From: Pseudomonas sp. GOM7
Lineage (GTDB): Bacteria > Pseudomonadota > Gammaproteobacteria > Pseudomonadales > Pseudomonadaceae
Length of the DNA: 64,000 bases
Assembly (NCBI RefSeq): GCF_026723825.1
Contig: NZ_CP113519.1
Span: 5,270,001 to 5,334,000 of the forward strand
Reading direction: 5' to 3'
In this document: piece by piece, positions 36,104 to 45,086 of the stretch
Layout of the letters: every line of letters begins with the position of its first letter
Position numbering within the stretch: the stretch's first letter is position 1
Notes under the pieces: generated by a model
What the model was told of the DNA's origin: nothing
The model's database searches: none
What the model saw: only the letters and a program-made list of their open reading frames with translations
Program-made: the position numbers and the translations under genes

Positions 36104-37767
36104 AAGCGCAGCGCCTCCAACTGCTGCTCCAGGCGCTGCCGCGCCGCCCTGATCGGCTGCTCCTGTTGCGCGCTGAGCAGGCTCTGGAACTCGTCCAGCC
36201 ACTGGCCGATCTGCTCACGCTCGGCCCCCAGGCTCTGCATCCAGGCGCGCTCCAGGCGGGCCAGCAGGGTGCGATTGGGCAGGCTGTCGCGCGGGTGGAT
36301 CTTCAGCCCGGCCAGGCGCGCCTGGCTGGCGGCGCGCGCCTCCTCGCTCAGGCCGGTGGGGCTGCGGTCGATGACATGGCCGTGGCGCTGGCCGTTCTCC
36401 AGGGTCACGTCCACTTCCAGCAGGCCATTGATGTCGTAGCTGAAGCGCACGTCCAGCGCCTGCACCTGCCCGGTCTGCTGCAGCTTGACCTCGAAGGCGT
36501 CGACGAAGATGTTGTCGCGCACCCAGGGGCGCTCGCCCTGGTAGATCTCGATGCGGATGTGTTCCTGCTGCGCGTGGGTGGTGTAGTAGCGCTGCACCCG
36601 CGAGGTGGGGATCACCGTGTTGCGCTCGATGATCGGCGAGAAGGCGCCGGGCTGCTCGTCGCTGCGCCGCGAGGCGATGCCCAGGGTGTAGGGGCAGACG
36701 TCGGTGAGGATGACCTCCTCGATGGCCTGGTCGCGGGCCTTGCACGCGGCCTGGGCGGCAGCGCCGAGGGCGACGATGGTGTCCGGGTCGAGGTGGCGAT
36801 AAGGCAGGCGGCCGAACAGGGTGGCCACCAGTTGCTGCACCACGCTCATGCGCGTGGCGCCGCCGACCAGCACCAGGCTGTCGAGGTCGCGCGGGTTGAG
36901 GCGGGCGTCGCGCAGGGCCTGCTCGATGGGCTGGCGCAAGCGGCTCAAGAGCGGCGCCCAGATCTGCTGCGCGCGGGCCTCATCTAGCTGCCACTGGCGG
37001 CCTTGCCAGTCCAGGCTCTGCGGGCCTTCGGCGAGGCGGCGCTTGAGTTGCTCGACGGCATCTTCGAGGCTGGCCAGCTCCTGGCCTTGCAGCTCGCTGC
37101 GGCTCAGCCCCCAGTCCTCCAGGCAGGCCTTGAGCAGGGCCTCGGTGAAGTCCTCGCCGCCGAGGAAGTTGTCGCCGGTGGAGGCATGTACCTCGATCAG
37201 CGGCAGAGCGTACTCCAGCACGGTGACGTCGAAGGTGCCGCCGCCCAGATCGAAGATCAGGGTGCGCTCGAATTGCTGCTCGTGCAGGCCGTAGGCCATG
37301 GCAGCGGCGGTCGGTTCGTTGATCAGGCGCTCGACGCGCAGCCCGGCCAGCTCGGCGGCAAATGCCGTGCGCTTGCGCTGCTCGTCGCTGAAATAGGCCG
37401 GCACCGAGATCACCGCCTGGGTCACCGGCACGCCAAGATAGGCCTCGGCATCGGCCTTGAGCGAGCCGAGCACCAGTGCCGAGAGTTCTTCCGGGGTGAA
37501 CTGGCGCTCACCGAGGGTGAAGCGCTTGTCGCTGCCCATGTAGCGCTTGAAGGCGGCCACGCTGCGCAGTGGATGGGTGGTCAGCCGCGCGCGCGCCGCA
37601 GCGCCGACGAGGATGCTGCCATCTTCGTCCAGACTCACCGCCGAGGGCGTGAGCACCTCGCCCAGGGCATTGGGGATAAGCTGCGCACGCCCTTCGCGCC
37701 AGACGGCGATCAGGCTGTTGGTGGTGCCCAGGTCAATGCCCAACAACGGGCTGTCACCAGTCGACAT
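36100..37767 (-). CDS. hscC: Hsp70-family chaperone HscC
   Basis: 555 residues, shorter than DnaK because the C-terminal lid is reduced. Nucleotide-binding motifs are intact: LGIDLGTTNSLIAVW, LINEPTAAAMAYGL, IFDLGGGTFDVTVLE and VLVGGATRMSVVQQL. The substrate domain includes NTVIPTSRVQRYYT and FSYDINGLLEVDV. HscC is a specialised Hsp70 that works with DjlB/DjlC-type J proteins rather than DnaJ; the convergent J-domain gene supplies the partner. Confidence 0.9.
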   Translation of the reverse strand: MSTGDSPLLGIDLGTTNSLIAVWREGRAQLIPNALGEVLTPSAVSLDEDGSILVGAAARARLTTHPLRSVAAFKRYMGSDKRFTLGERQFTPEELSALVLGSLKADAEAYLGVPVTQAVISVPAYFSDEQRKRTAFAAELAGLRVERLINEPTAAAMAYGLHEQQFERTLIFDLGGGTFDVTVLEYALPLIEVHASTGDNFLGGEDFTEALLKACLEDWGLSRSELQGQELASLEDAVEQLKRRLAEGPQSLDWQGRQWQLDEARAQQIWAPLLSRLRQPIEQALRDARLNPRDLDSLVLVGGATRMSVVQQLVATLFGRLPYRHLDPDTIVALGAAAQAACKARDQAIEEVILTDVCPYTLGIASRRSDEQPGAFSPIIERNTVIPTSRVQRYYTTHAQQEHIRIEIYQGERPWVRDNIFVDAFEVKLQQTGQVQALDVRFSYDINGLLEVDVTLENGQRHGHVIDRSPTGLSEEARAASQARLAGLKIHPRDSLPNRTLLARLERAWMQSLGAEREQIGQWLDEFQSLLSAQQEQPIRAARQRLEQQLEALRF

Positions 37768-37869
37768 GGCTATCGCGACTCCCTCAGATCCATTGAAGGG
37801 CGCAGTCTACCCCGCGCACAGGCCCTGGCAAACCGCCTCGTCGAAGCGGTTTGCCCTCCCCTGTCCCCA

Positions 37870-38131
37870 TAGGGTCTGTTGACGTTTCAGCGCAAGCCGC
37901 GTTGCTGCGAAAAATCTCGCCAGGCTAGGCGGAGGACGAATGGTGTCCCCTTGCCAAGCCCTCCAACAACGCATGGCGAGATTTTGCGCACAACCCGAAG
38001 GGCCGGGCCTGCTTTTGCGCGATGCGGCGTTGCTCGATGGCTCATTTGGGCGACCAAACTTCGCATCTCGCGCCTTGCCTCGCGCAAAAACAGGCTCCGG
38101 CGCGGTAGCGATGAAACGTCATCAGACCCTA
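37870..38131. repeat. MITE-like element next to uvrD
   Basis: A 262-base element with 20-base terminal inverted repeats, TAGGGTCTGTTGACGTTTCA (37870-37889) against TGAAACGTCATCAGACCCTA (38112-38131), differing at one position. A second inverted pair inside is AAAATCTCGCCA with TGGCGAGATTTT. It ends 10 bases before the uvrD ATG, so it must carry or replace the uvrD leader. It occupies most of the 374-base gap between hscC and uvrD. No protein is encoded. Confidence 0.75.
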
Positions 38132-38141
38132 AAATGCCGCG

Positions 38142-40328
38142 ATGCAAAATGACCCCGAACTCCTCCTCGCTTCGCTCAACGACGCCCAGGTGCAAGCCGT
38201 GGCCGCCCCACTCGGCCGCCAACTGGTGCTGGCCGGTGCCGGCTCGGGCAAGACCCGCGTGCTGGTGCACCGTATCGCCTTCCTGATCCAGGCGATGGGC
38301 GCGTCGCCCCACTCCATTCTGTCGGTGACCTTCACCAACAAGGCCGCCGCCGAGATGCGCCACCGCATCGAGGACATGCTCGGCCACAACCCGGCCGGCA
38401 TGTGGGTCGGCACCTTCCACGGCCTGGCCCACCGCCTGCTGCGCGCGCACTGGCAGGAAGCCGGGCTGGCGGAGAACTTCCAGATTCTCGACTCCGACGA
38501 CCAGCAACGCCTGATCAAGCGGGTGATCCGTGATCTGGGCCTGGACGAGCAGCGCTGGCCGGCCAAGCAGGCGCAGTGGTTCATCAACGGGCAGAAGGAC
38601 GAAGGCATCCGCCCGCAAGGCATTCAAGCCAGCGGTGACCTGTTCCTGGCCACCATGCGCGGCATCTACGAAGCCTACGAGGCGGCCTGCGCGCGCACCG
38701 GGGTGATCGATTTCGCCGAGCTGCTGCTGCGCGCCCTCGACCTCTGGCGCGACAACCCCGGCGGCATCCTGCAGCACTACCAGCGGCGCTTCCGCCACAT
38801 CCTGGTGGACGAGTTCCAGGACACCAACGCCGTGCAGTACGCCTGGCTGCGTTTTCTCGCCCAGGGCGGCGACAGCCTCATGGTGGTCGGCGACGATGAC
38901 CAGTCGATCTACGGCTGGCGCGGGGCGAAGATCGAGAACATCCAGCAGTTCGACCAGGACTTCGCCGACACCCAGATCATCCGCCTGGAACAGAACTACC
39001 GCTCCACGGCCAACATCCTCAACGCCGCCAACGCGCTGATCGCCAACAACCAGGGGCGGCTCGGCAAGGAGCTGCGCACCGACGTCGGCGACGGCGAGTC
39101 ATTGAGCCTGTACGCCGCATTCAACGAGCACGACGAAGCGCGCTACGTGGTCGAAAGCATCGAGGACGCCCTGCGCAAGGAAGGCCTCAAGCGCAGCGAG
39201 ATCGCCATTCTCTATCGCTCCAACGCCCAGTCGCGGGTGCTGGAGGAGGCGCTGCTGCGCGAGAAGATCCCCTACCGCATCTATGGCGGCCAGCGCTTCT
39301 TCGAGCGCGCCGAGATCAAGAACGCCATGGCCTACCTGCGCCTGCTCGACGGCCGCGGCAACGACGCGGCGCTGGAGCGCATCATCAACGTGCCGGCGCG
39401 CGGTATCGGCGAGAAAACCATCGAGACCATCCGCGAATACGCCCGCGTCCATGAGGTGCACATGTGGCAGGCGATCCGCCTGATGCTGGCGGCCAAGGCC
39501 CTGCCTGGCCGCGCCTCGGCGGCGCTGGCGGCCTTCATCGAGCTGATCGATGGCCTGGCCGACAAGGTGCTGGCCATGCCCCTGCACCAGATGACCCAGG
39601 TGGTCATCGAGCAGAGCGGCCTGCTTGCCTACCACGAGGCGGAAAAGGGCGAGAAGGGCCAGGCCCGGGTGGAGAACCTGGAGGAACTGGTCAGCGCCGC
39701 GCGCGCCTTCGAGAACGACGAGGACGAGGAACTGAGCCCGTTGCAGGCCTTCCTCACCCACGCCTCGATGGAAGCCGGGGACACCCAGGCCGCCGAGAAC
39801 GAGGACAGCATTCAACTGATGACCCTGCACAGTGCCAAGGGCCTGGAATTCCCCCTGGTATTCCTGGTGGGCATGGAAGAGGGTCTGTTCCCGCACAAGA
39901 TGAGCCTGGAAGAACCGGGCCGTCTGGAAGAAGAACGCCGCCTGGCCTATGTCGGCATTACCCGTGCCATGCACAAGCTGGTGATCAGTTACGCCGAAAC
40001 CCGGCGTCTCTACGGCAGCGAGACCTACAACAAGGTGTCGCGCTTCGTCCGCGAAATACCCGCACCGCTGATCCAGGAAGTGCGCCTGTCGGGCAGCGTC
40101 AGCCGCCCGGTGAGCACAGGCTCGATGACAGGTGGCAGCCTGTTCGCCGGCAGCGCCGTGCCGCAGACGCCCTTCAGCCTGGGCCAGCGTGTGCGCCACA
40201 GCCTGTTCGGCGAGGGCACCATCCTCAACTTCGAGGGGGCAGGCGCCCAGGCGCGGGTACAGGTGAATTTCGAAAACGAAGGCAGCAAATGGCTGATGCT
40301 GGCTTATGCCAAGCTCGAAGCCTGTTAG
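38142..40328 (+). CDS. uvrD: DNA helicase II UvrD
   Basis: 728 residues, a superfamily 1A 3'-5' helicase of nucleotide-excision and mismatch repair. Motifs in order: AGAGSGKT (about residue 31), TFTNKAAAEM, VDEFQDTN (221), GDDDQSIYGWRGA, QNYRST, TLHSAKGLEFP (560) and YVGITRA (603). The C-terminal Tudor-like domain is present (LGQRVRHSLFGEGTILNFEG). Its upstream leader is almost wholly the MITE-like element, and no obvious ribosome site is seen in the remaining ten bases. Confidence 0.95.
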   Translation: MQNDPELLLASLNDAQVQAVAAPLGRQLVLAGAGSGKTRVLVHRIAFLIQAMGASPHSILSVTFTNKAAAEMRHRIEDMLGHNPAGMWVGTFHGLAHRLLRAHWQEAGLAENFQILDSDDQQRLIKRVIRDLGLDEQRWPAKQAQWFINGQKDEGIRPQGIQASGDLFLATMRGIYEAYEAACARTGVIDFAELLLRALDLWRDNPGGILQHYQRRFRHILVDEFQDTNAVQYAWLRFLAQGGDSLMVVGDDDQSIYGWRGAKIENIQQFDQDFADTQIIRLEQNYRSTANILNAANALIANNQGRLGKELRTDVGDGESLSLYAAFNEHDEARYVVESIEDALRKEGLKRSEIAILYRSNAQSRVLEEALLREKIPYRIYGGQRFFERAEIKNAMAYLRLLDGRGNDAALERIINVPARGIGEKTIETIREYARVHEVHMWQAIRLMLAAKALPGRASAALAAFIELIDGLADKVLAMPLHQMTQVVIEQSGLLAYHEAEKGEKGQARVENLEELVSAARAFENDEDEELSPLQAFLTHASMEAGDTQAAENEDSIQLMTLHSAKGLEFPLVFLVGMEEGLFPHKMSLEEPGRLEEERRLAYVGITRAMHKLVISYAETRRLYGSETYNKVSRFVREIPAPLIQEVRLSGSVSRPVSTGSMTGGSLFAGSAVPQTPFSLGQRVRHSLFGEGTILNFEGAGAQARVQVNFENEGSKWLMLAYAKLEAC

Positions 40329-40354
40329 AACCTACCGTATCTGGAGAAACATCG

Positions 40355-41449
40355 ATGAAACGCCGCAATCTGTTCGGCGCCGCTCTGGCCCTGATGGCCA
40401 CCATCGGCCTGGTTGGCTGCAAGGACGACAAGGCCGGCAGCGAACAAGCCGCTGCCAAGCCGGCAGAAACCATCCACTGGAAGATGGTCACCTCCTGGCC
40501 GAAGAACTTCCCCGGCCTGGGCACCGCCGCCGAGCGCCTGGCCCAGCGCATCAACGCCATGAGCGCCGGACGCCTGACCGTCAAGGTGTACGCCGCCGGC
40601 GAACTGGTACCGGCGCTGGAAGTGTTCGACGCCGTCTCCCGCGGCACCGCCGAGATGGGCCACGGCACCCCCTACTACTGGAAAGGCAAGGTACCGGCCG
40701 CGCAGTTCTTCAGCAGCGTGCCGTTCGGCCTCTCCACCCTGGAAATGAACGCCTGGCTCAGCCACGGCGGCGGCCAGGCGCTGTGGGAAGAAACCTACGC
40801 GCCCTACGGCGTGAAACCCCTGGCTGCCGGCAACACCACCATGCAGATGGCCGGTTGGTTCAACAAAGAGATCAACAGCCTGGAGGACATCAAGGGCCTG
40901 AAGATCCGCATGCCAGGCCTGGGCGGCGAAGTCTGGAGCAAGCTCGGCGCGATCACCGTCAACCTGCCCGGCGGCGAGATCTTCACCTCCCTGCAGACCG
41001 GCGCCATCGACGCCACCGACTGGGTCGGCCCCTACAACGACCTGGCCTTCGGCCTGCACAAGGCGGCCAAGTACTACTACTACCCGGGCTGGCAGGAACC
41101 GCAGGCGGTGGTCGAGGCGATGGTCAACCAGAAAGCCTTCGACGCTCTGCCGGCCGACCTGCAGGCCATCGTCACCGAGGCCGCCCGCGCCGCCACCCTG
41201 GACATGATGGACGACTACGTGTTCAACAACGCCAAGGCCCTGCAGAGCCTCAAGCAAGAAGGCGTGCAGCTCAAGCGCCTGCCGGATGACGTGCTGCAGG
41301 CCATGCGCAAGGAGTCCGAGGCGGTGCTGAGCAGCCTGGCGGCGCAGAACGACCTCAACGGCCGCATCTGGGCCTCGCAGAAAGCCTTCCTCGAACAGGC
41401 CAGCGCCATGCAGACGCTGACCGAGAAAGAGCTGTACAACTGGCGTTAA
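40355..41449 (+). CDS. TRAP transporter solute-binding lipoprotein (DctP family), copy 1
   Basis: 364 residues with lipobox LVGC (Cys about 22), then the DctP fold: HWKMVTSWPKNFPGLGTAAE, GELVPALEVFDAVSRGTAEM, IRMPGLGGEVWSKLGA and GGEIFTSLQTGAIDATDWVG. The pattern resembles binding proteins for 2-oxoacids and other carboxylates. GGAGAAAC precedes the ATG. A terminator separates it from its downstream paralogue. No DctQ/DctM permease genes lie in the window, so it must work with a remote permease or as a sensor or scavenger. Confidence 0.88.
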   Translation: MKRRNLFGAALALMATIGLVGCKDDKAGSEQAAAKPAETIHWKMVTSWPKNFPGLGTAAERLAQRINAMSAGRLTVKVYAAGELVPALEVFDAVSRGTAEMGHGTPYYWKGKVPAAQFFSSVPFGLSTLEMNAWLSHGGGQALWEETYAPYGVKPLAAGNTTMQMAGWFNKEINSLEDIKGLKIRMPGLGGEVWSKLGAITVNLPGGEIFTSLQTGAIDATDWVGPYNDLAFGLHKAAKYYYYPGWQEPQAVVEAMVNQKAFDALPADLQAIVTEAARAATLDMMDDYVFNNAKALQSLKQEGVQLKRLPDDVLQAMRKESEAVLSSLAAQNDLNGRIWASQKAFLEQASAMQTLTEKELYNWR

Positions 41450-41457
41450 GCCAACCG

Positions 41458-41485
41458 AACGGGGCCGAAACAGGCCCCGTTTTTC
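41458..41485 (+). terminator. rho-independent terminator between the TRAP paralogues
   Basis: Nine-base stem AACGGGGCC / GGCCCCGTT (41458-41466 with 41473-41481) followed by a T run, starting nine bases past the stop codon of the first binding-protein gene. Confidence 0.85.
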
Positions 41486-41501
41486 TTAGAGATAACTGCC
41501 C

Positions 41502-42584
41502 ATGCGTCTTCGTTCTCTGTTGCTCCTGCCTCTGCTCGCCCTCGGCCTGATCGGCTGCAAGGACGATTCCGCACCTGCCAACCAGGCCGCTGCGCCCGCG
41601 CAGACCTTCCATTGGAAGATGGTTACCACCTGGCCGAAGAACGCCCCCGGCACCGGCACCGCCGCCGAACGTCTGGCCGAACGCATCAACGCTATGAGTG
41701 CCGGGCGTCTGACCATCAAGGTCTACGCCGCTGGCGAGCTGGTGCCGGCGCTGGAAGTGTTCGACGCCGTCTCCCGTGGCACCGCCGAGCTGGGCCACGG
41801 CACGCCCTACTACTGGAAGGGCAAGGTGCCCGCCGCGCAGTTCTTCGGTGCCGTGCCCTTCGGCCTGTCGACCCTGGAGATGAACGCCTGGCTCAGCCAC
41901 GGCGGTGGCCAGGCGCTGTGGGACGAGGCCTACGCCCCCTTCGGCGTCAAACCGCTGACCGCGGGCAACAGCACCATGCAGATGGGCGGCTGGTTCAACA
42001 AGGAAATCAACGGCCTGGACGACATCAAAGGCCTCAAGATCCGCATGCCGGGCCTCGGCGGCGAAGTCTGGAGCCGCCTCGGCGCCACCACCGTGGTGCT
42101 GCCCGGCGGCGAGATCTTCACCGCGCTGCAGACCGGCGCCATCGACGCCACCGACTGGGTCAGCCCCTACAACGACCTGGCCTTCGGCCTGCAGAAAGCC
42201 GCCAAGTATTACTACTACCCGGGCTGGCAGGAGCCACAGTCGGTGCTCGAGCTGCTGATCAACCAGAAGGCCTTCGACGCCCTGCCGGCCGACCTGCAGG
42301 CCATCGTCACCGAGGCCGCCCGCGCCGCCACCCTGGACATGATGGATGACTACGTGTTCAACAATGCCCTGGCCCTGGACGAGCTGAAAAAGAGCGGCAC
42401 CCTGCTCAAACGCTTCCCCGATCCCGTGCTGCAGGCCATGCAGCACGAAACCGACCAGGTACTCGGCGAGCTGGCCGCGCAGAGCGAGCTCAACGGCCGC
42501 ATCTGGGCCTCGATGAAAGCCTTCCAGGCACTGGCCAGCTCGATGCAGGCCCTGACGGAGAAAGAGCTGTACGACTGGCGCTGA
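41502..42584 (+). CDS. TRAP transporter solute-binding lipoprotein (DctP family), copy 2
   Basis: 360 residues with lipobox LIGC (Cys about 19) and the same fold as the preceding gene, nearly identical over long stretches (GGEIFTALQTGAIDATDWVS; ATLDMMDDYVFNNALALDEL). The N-terminal linker and C-terminal helix have diverged. It is a tandem duplicate. A 65-base stretch (42282-42346) is identical to 41147-41211 in copy 1. Ligand unknown; the two copies may differ in affinity or specificity. Confidence 0.88.
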   Translation: MRLRSLLLLPLLALGLIGCKDDSAPANQAAAPAQTFHWKMVTTWPKNAPGTGTAAERLAERINAMSAGRLTIKVYAAGELVPALEVFDAVSRGTAELGHGTPYYWKGKVPAAQFFGAVPFGLSTLEMNAWLSHGGGQALWDEAYAPFGVKPLTAGNSTMQMGGWFNKEINGLDDIKGLKIRMPGLGGEVWSRLGATTVVLPGGEIFTALQTGAIDATDWVSPYNDLAFGLQKAAKYYYYPGWQEPQSVLELLINQKAFDALPADLQAIVTEAARAATLDMMDDYVFNNALALDELKKSGTLLKRFPDPVLQAMQHETDQVLGELAAQSELNGRIWASMKAFQALASSMQALTEKELYDWR

Positions 42585-42715
42585 GCCCTTTCATGGCCTG
42601 CCACTGGGGCAGGCCAGCGCTACAAGCAAAAGCCAGAAACATTCTGTACCTGGCCAACCCAGAGCGCCCCGTGCAAGATGCGGCGCAGCGTTCCCTATCA
42701 AGAGAGAAGACCCTG

Positions 42716-43558
42716 ATGCAGCGTTTCCTCAGTATCGCCATGGTGCTTTGCCTGGCCCTGACCTTCAGCTTCGAGGCCCATGCCAAGCGCTTCGGCGGCG
42801 GCAAGTCGTTCGGCTCCGCCCCCAGCCACCAGACCCGCCAGGCCGCGCCGCAATCGCAGCCGGCGGCAACCGCCCCCACCGCTGGTCGCCAACCGGCAGC
42901 CGCCAGTGGCGCCTCGCGCTGGCTCGGCCCGCTGGCCGGCCTGGCCGCTGGCGGCCTGCTGGCCTCGATGTTCATGGGCGACGGCTTCGAGGGCCTGCAA
43001 ATCATGGACTTCCTGATCTTCGGCCTGATCGCCTTCCTGATCTTCCGCTTCCTCGCTGCCCGTCGTGCCCAGCAGCAACCGCAAACCGCCGCCGCTGGCG
43101 CACCCTACCAGCGCGAGATGCCGGCCAGCGCCGCACCCACCTCGATCTTCGGTGGCAGCGCCGCCGCTGCGCGCCCGGTGATCAACGCCCCGGCCTGGTT
43201 CAACGAGCAGAGCTTCCTGGCCGCTGGCCGCGAGCACTTCATGAACCTGCAGCAGCACTGGGACGCGAACGAGATGGACAAGATCGCCGAGTTCGTCACC
43301 CCGCAGTTGCTGGACTTCCTCAAGCGCGAGCGCGCCGAGCTGGGTGACGGCTTCCAGTCCACCTACATCGACGAACTGCAGGTGCAGCTCGATGGCGTCG
43401 ACGACAACGCCGAGAAGACCATCGCTACCCTGACCTTCAGCGGTGTGTCGAAGACCTCGCGTTTCGATCAGGGCGAGCCGTTCAGCGAAAGCTGGCGCCT
43501 GGAACGTGCCCAGGGCGACAACCAGCCCTGGTTGATCGCAGGCATCCGTCAGAACTGA
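42716..43558 (+). CDS. Tim44-like domain membrane protein
   Basis: 280 residues: cleavable signal or first helix (FLSIAMVLCLALTFSFEAHA), a Gly/Ser-rich stretch typical of the family (KRFGGGKSFGSAPSHQ), a membrane segment near residues 85-120 (FLIFGLIAFLIFRFL) and a C-terminal Tim44-like domain (FLAAGREHFMNLQQHWDANE ... WRLERAQGDNQPWLIAGI). Bacterial members are membrane proteins without a settled role. AGAGAGAAG precedes the ATG and a strong terminator follows. Confidence 0.85.
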   Translation: MQRFLSIAMVLCLALTFSFEAHAKRFGGGKSFGSAPSHQTRQAAPQSQPAATAPTAGRQPAAASGASRWLGPLAGLAAGGLLASMFMGDGFEGLQIMDFLIFGLIAFLIFRFLAARRAQQQPQTAAAGAPYQREMPASAAPTSIFGGSAAAARPVINAPAWFNEQSFLAAGREHFMNLQQHWDANEMDKIAEFVTPQLLDFLKRERAELGDGFQSTYIDELQVQLDGVDDNAEKTIATLTFSGVSKTSRFDQGEPFSESWRLERAQGDNQPWLIAGIRQN

Positions 43559-43578
43559 TCGCGCAGCGCGTCACCCAG

Positions 43579-43606
43579 AACCCCGGGACTTTCCCGGGGT
43601 TTTTTA
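43579..43606 (+). terminator. rho-independent terminator after the Tim44-like gene
   Basis: Ten-base stem AACCCCGGGA / TCCCGGGGTT (43579-43588 with 43592-43601) with a 3-base loop and a T run, 20 bases past the stop codon. Confidence 0.9.
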
Positions 43607-43637
43607 TGGCCTGTGCGAAATGCTGGGGAAGGCGGTT

Positions 43638-44505
43638 TTGATACAGGACTGGCAATACGGTATTTCGGGGGCTTGTTCCGAATTGCCGCGTTTTTGCTGA
43701 TGTCTTTGGTTTCGCCCTCCCGGGCGAGTCACTTTTGCAGGCAAAAGTAACCAAAACCTCCGCCCTTTCATCCGGCCCTCGCTGCGCGAGGGTTCGCTCA
43801 CTCCATCGCCGTTCCAGAGGCCCGACCGGATGCGGCCCACCGACGGTGGGCCATCCATGGCCCATCGCGGCTTTCGCGGCATCCATGCCGCTCAACCTCT
43901 TCCACGACGATTGCGTTCGCCCTCCTGGGCGGGCTCTGCACGCGCCTGAACCCGAGGTAACCCAGAATTAGCGTGGAGTGCTTGAACATGGGTCAGCCTT
44001 AGGGCTGACCTGAATGCCGGCTGCAAGCCGGCAAGCTGTTCAATGCATGAAACTGCGCGAATGAAACTATTGGTTTAATTCGACAGCCACATCGTGGTTC
44101 CACTGCTACCAGATCACGCCGAGCAATCTATGGAGTGCCCGTTCGTTCAGGCGCGCTAACTCCCCCTTCAGGAGGCCGAACGCAGGCATTGCGCAGGGGG
44201 CGAGCGGCATGGATGCCGCGAGATACCGATGGCGGCCCCGCGTAATGGGCCAGGGATGGCCCATGTACGCCGACCCCGGAGCGATGCCGGAGTGAGGGAA
44301 GTCGAGCGCAGCATGACGGGGACGCCTAGTTCCGGATGGCGGGGGTGCGTTTCTTTTGCTTACTTTTCTTTGCGCAGTTCAAAGAAAAGTGAGTCGCCCG
44401 AGGGGGCGAAACCCGGAATCACTGAACACACAACAGCGGCGTCCAGAACACCCAACAAGCCACCACACCAACACACAAACTTGCCAATCCCGTAGGCCGT
44501 GTCGA
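43638..44505. repeat. large palindromic hairpin element, copy 2 (inverted relative to copy 1)
   Basis: An element of about 868 bases in the 1.1-kb gap between the Tim44-like and SMI1/KNR4 genes. It is the reverse complement of the element at 24534-25383: its left arm matches that element's right arm and the reverse. The left end is TTGATACAGGACTGGCAA; the right end has decayed (TTGCCAATCCCGTAGG). Core palindromes GGTCAGCCTTAGGGCTGACC (43991-44010) and GCCGGCTTGCAGCCGGC type are kept, as is a non-palindromic stretch around ATGAAACTGCGCGAATGAAA. Hairpins include CCCTCGC tgc GCGAGGG and ACTTTTG/CAAAAGT. Small reading frames within it are not credible genes. Confidence 0.75.
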
Positions 44506-44651
44506 ATTCACTGTGATGCAGACAGTGCCAGGCAAGAGGTGTCATGAGAGCGCTCCACGAAAAGCGCCGGTATGCCGTGACACCGACATGTTTTCATTGC
44601 AACGGCCAGCTACTGTATAAAGCCGACCCCACCCTATGAGGAGCCGCCGCC

Positions 44652-45059
44652 GTGGAAGAAGTCATCGATCAGCTACGCGAACTCAACGAGCCGGTACCGG
44701 TGCCGCTGGAGCTGCCGGACGAGGAAACCCTGGTGGAAATCCAGGAGCAGATCCTCATCCACTTGCCCTTCGAGCTGCGCGAGTTCCTGCTCAAGGTCAG
44801 CGACGTGGTCTACGGCCGTCTGGAGCCGGTGACTGCCAGCGACCCGCACTCGCATACCTACCTGCCGGAAGTGGCGTCGGTGGCCTGGGATCTCGGCCTG
44901 CCGCGCGATCTGGTGCCGCTGTGCCAGGACGGCCGCGATTACTACGCGGTGGACGTGGAAGGCCAGGTGTGGCTGTGGGACGGCGACGAAGGCGAGCTGA
45001 CCGACGAGAGCTGGGATTCGGTCTGGCACTGGTGCCGCGACGTCTGGCTGGAAAGCTGA
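44652..45059 (+). CDS. SMI1/KNR4 (SUKH) family protein
   Basis: 135 residues from a GTG at 44652 with GAGGAG upstream. The SUKH pattern is visible in LVEIQEQILIHLPFELREFL, then SDVVYGRLEPV, DLVPLCQDGRDYYAVDVEGQ and VWLWDGDEG. Many SUKH proteins are immunity proteins of contact-dependent toxins, but this one stands alone without a toxin gene and is acidic, so a housekeeping role is equally likely. It begins about 145 bases after the large hairpin element. Confidence 0.8.
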   Translation: MEEVIDQLRELNEPVPVPLELPDEETLVEIQEQILIHLPFELREFLLKVSDVVYGRLEPVTASDPHSHTYLPEVASVAWDLGLPRDLVPLCQDGRDYYAVDVEGQVWLWDGDEGELTDESWDSVWHWCRDVWLES

Positions 45060-45086
45060 AACCCACCGTGCAGCAGCAGGCGGGGC

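Noticed and set aside
42595-42615. Hairpin GGCCTGCC/GGCAGGCC after the second TRAP gene
   Set aside because: Stem is good but no T run follows, and the next gene is on the same strand 100 bases on; not strong enough to list as a terminator.
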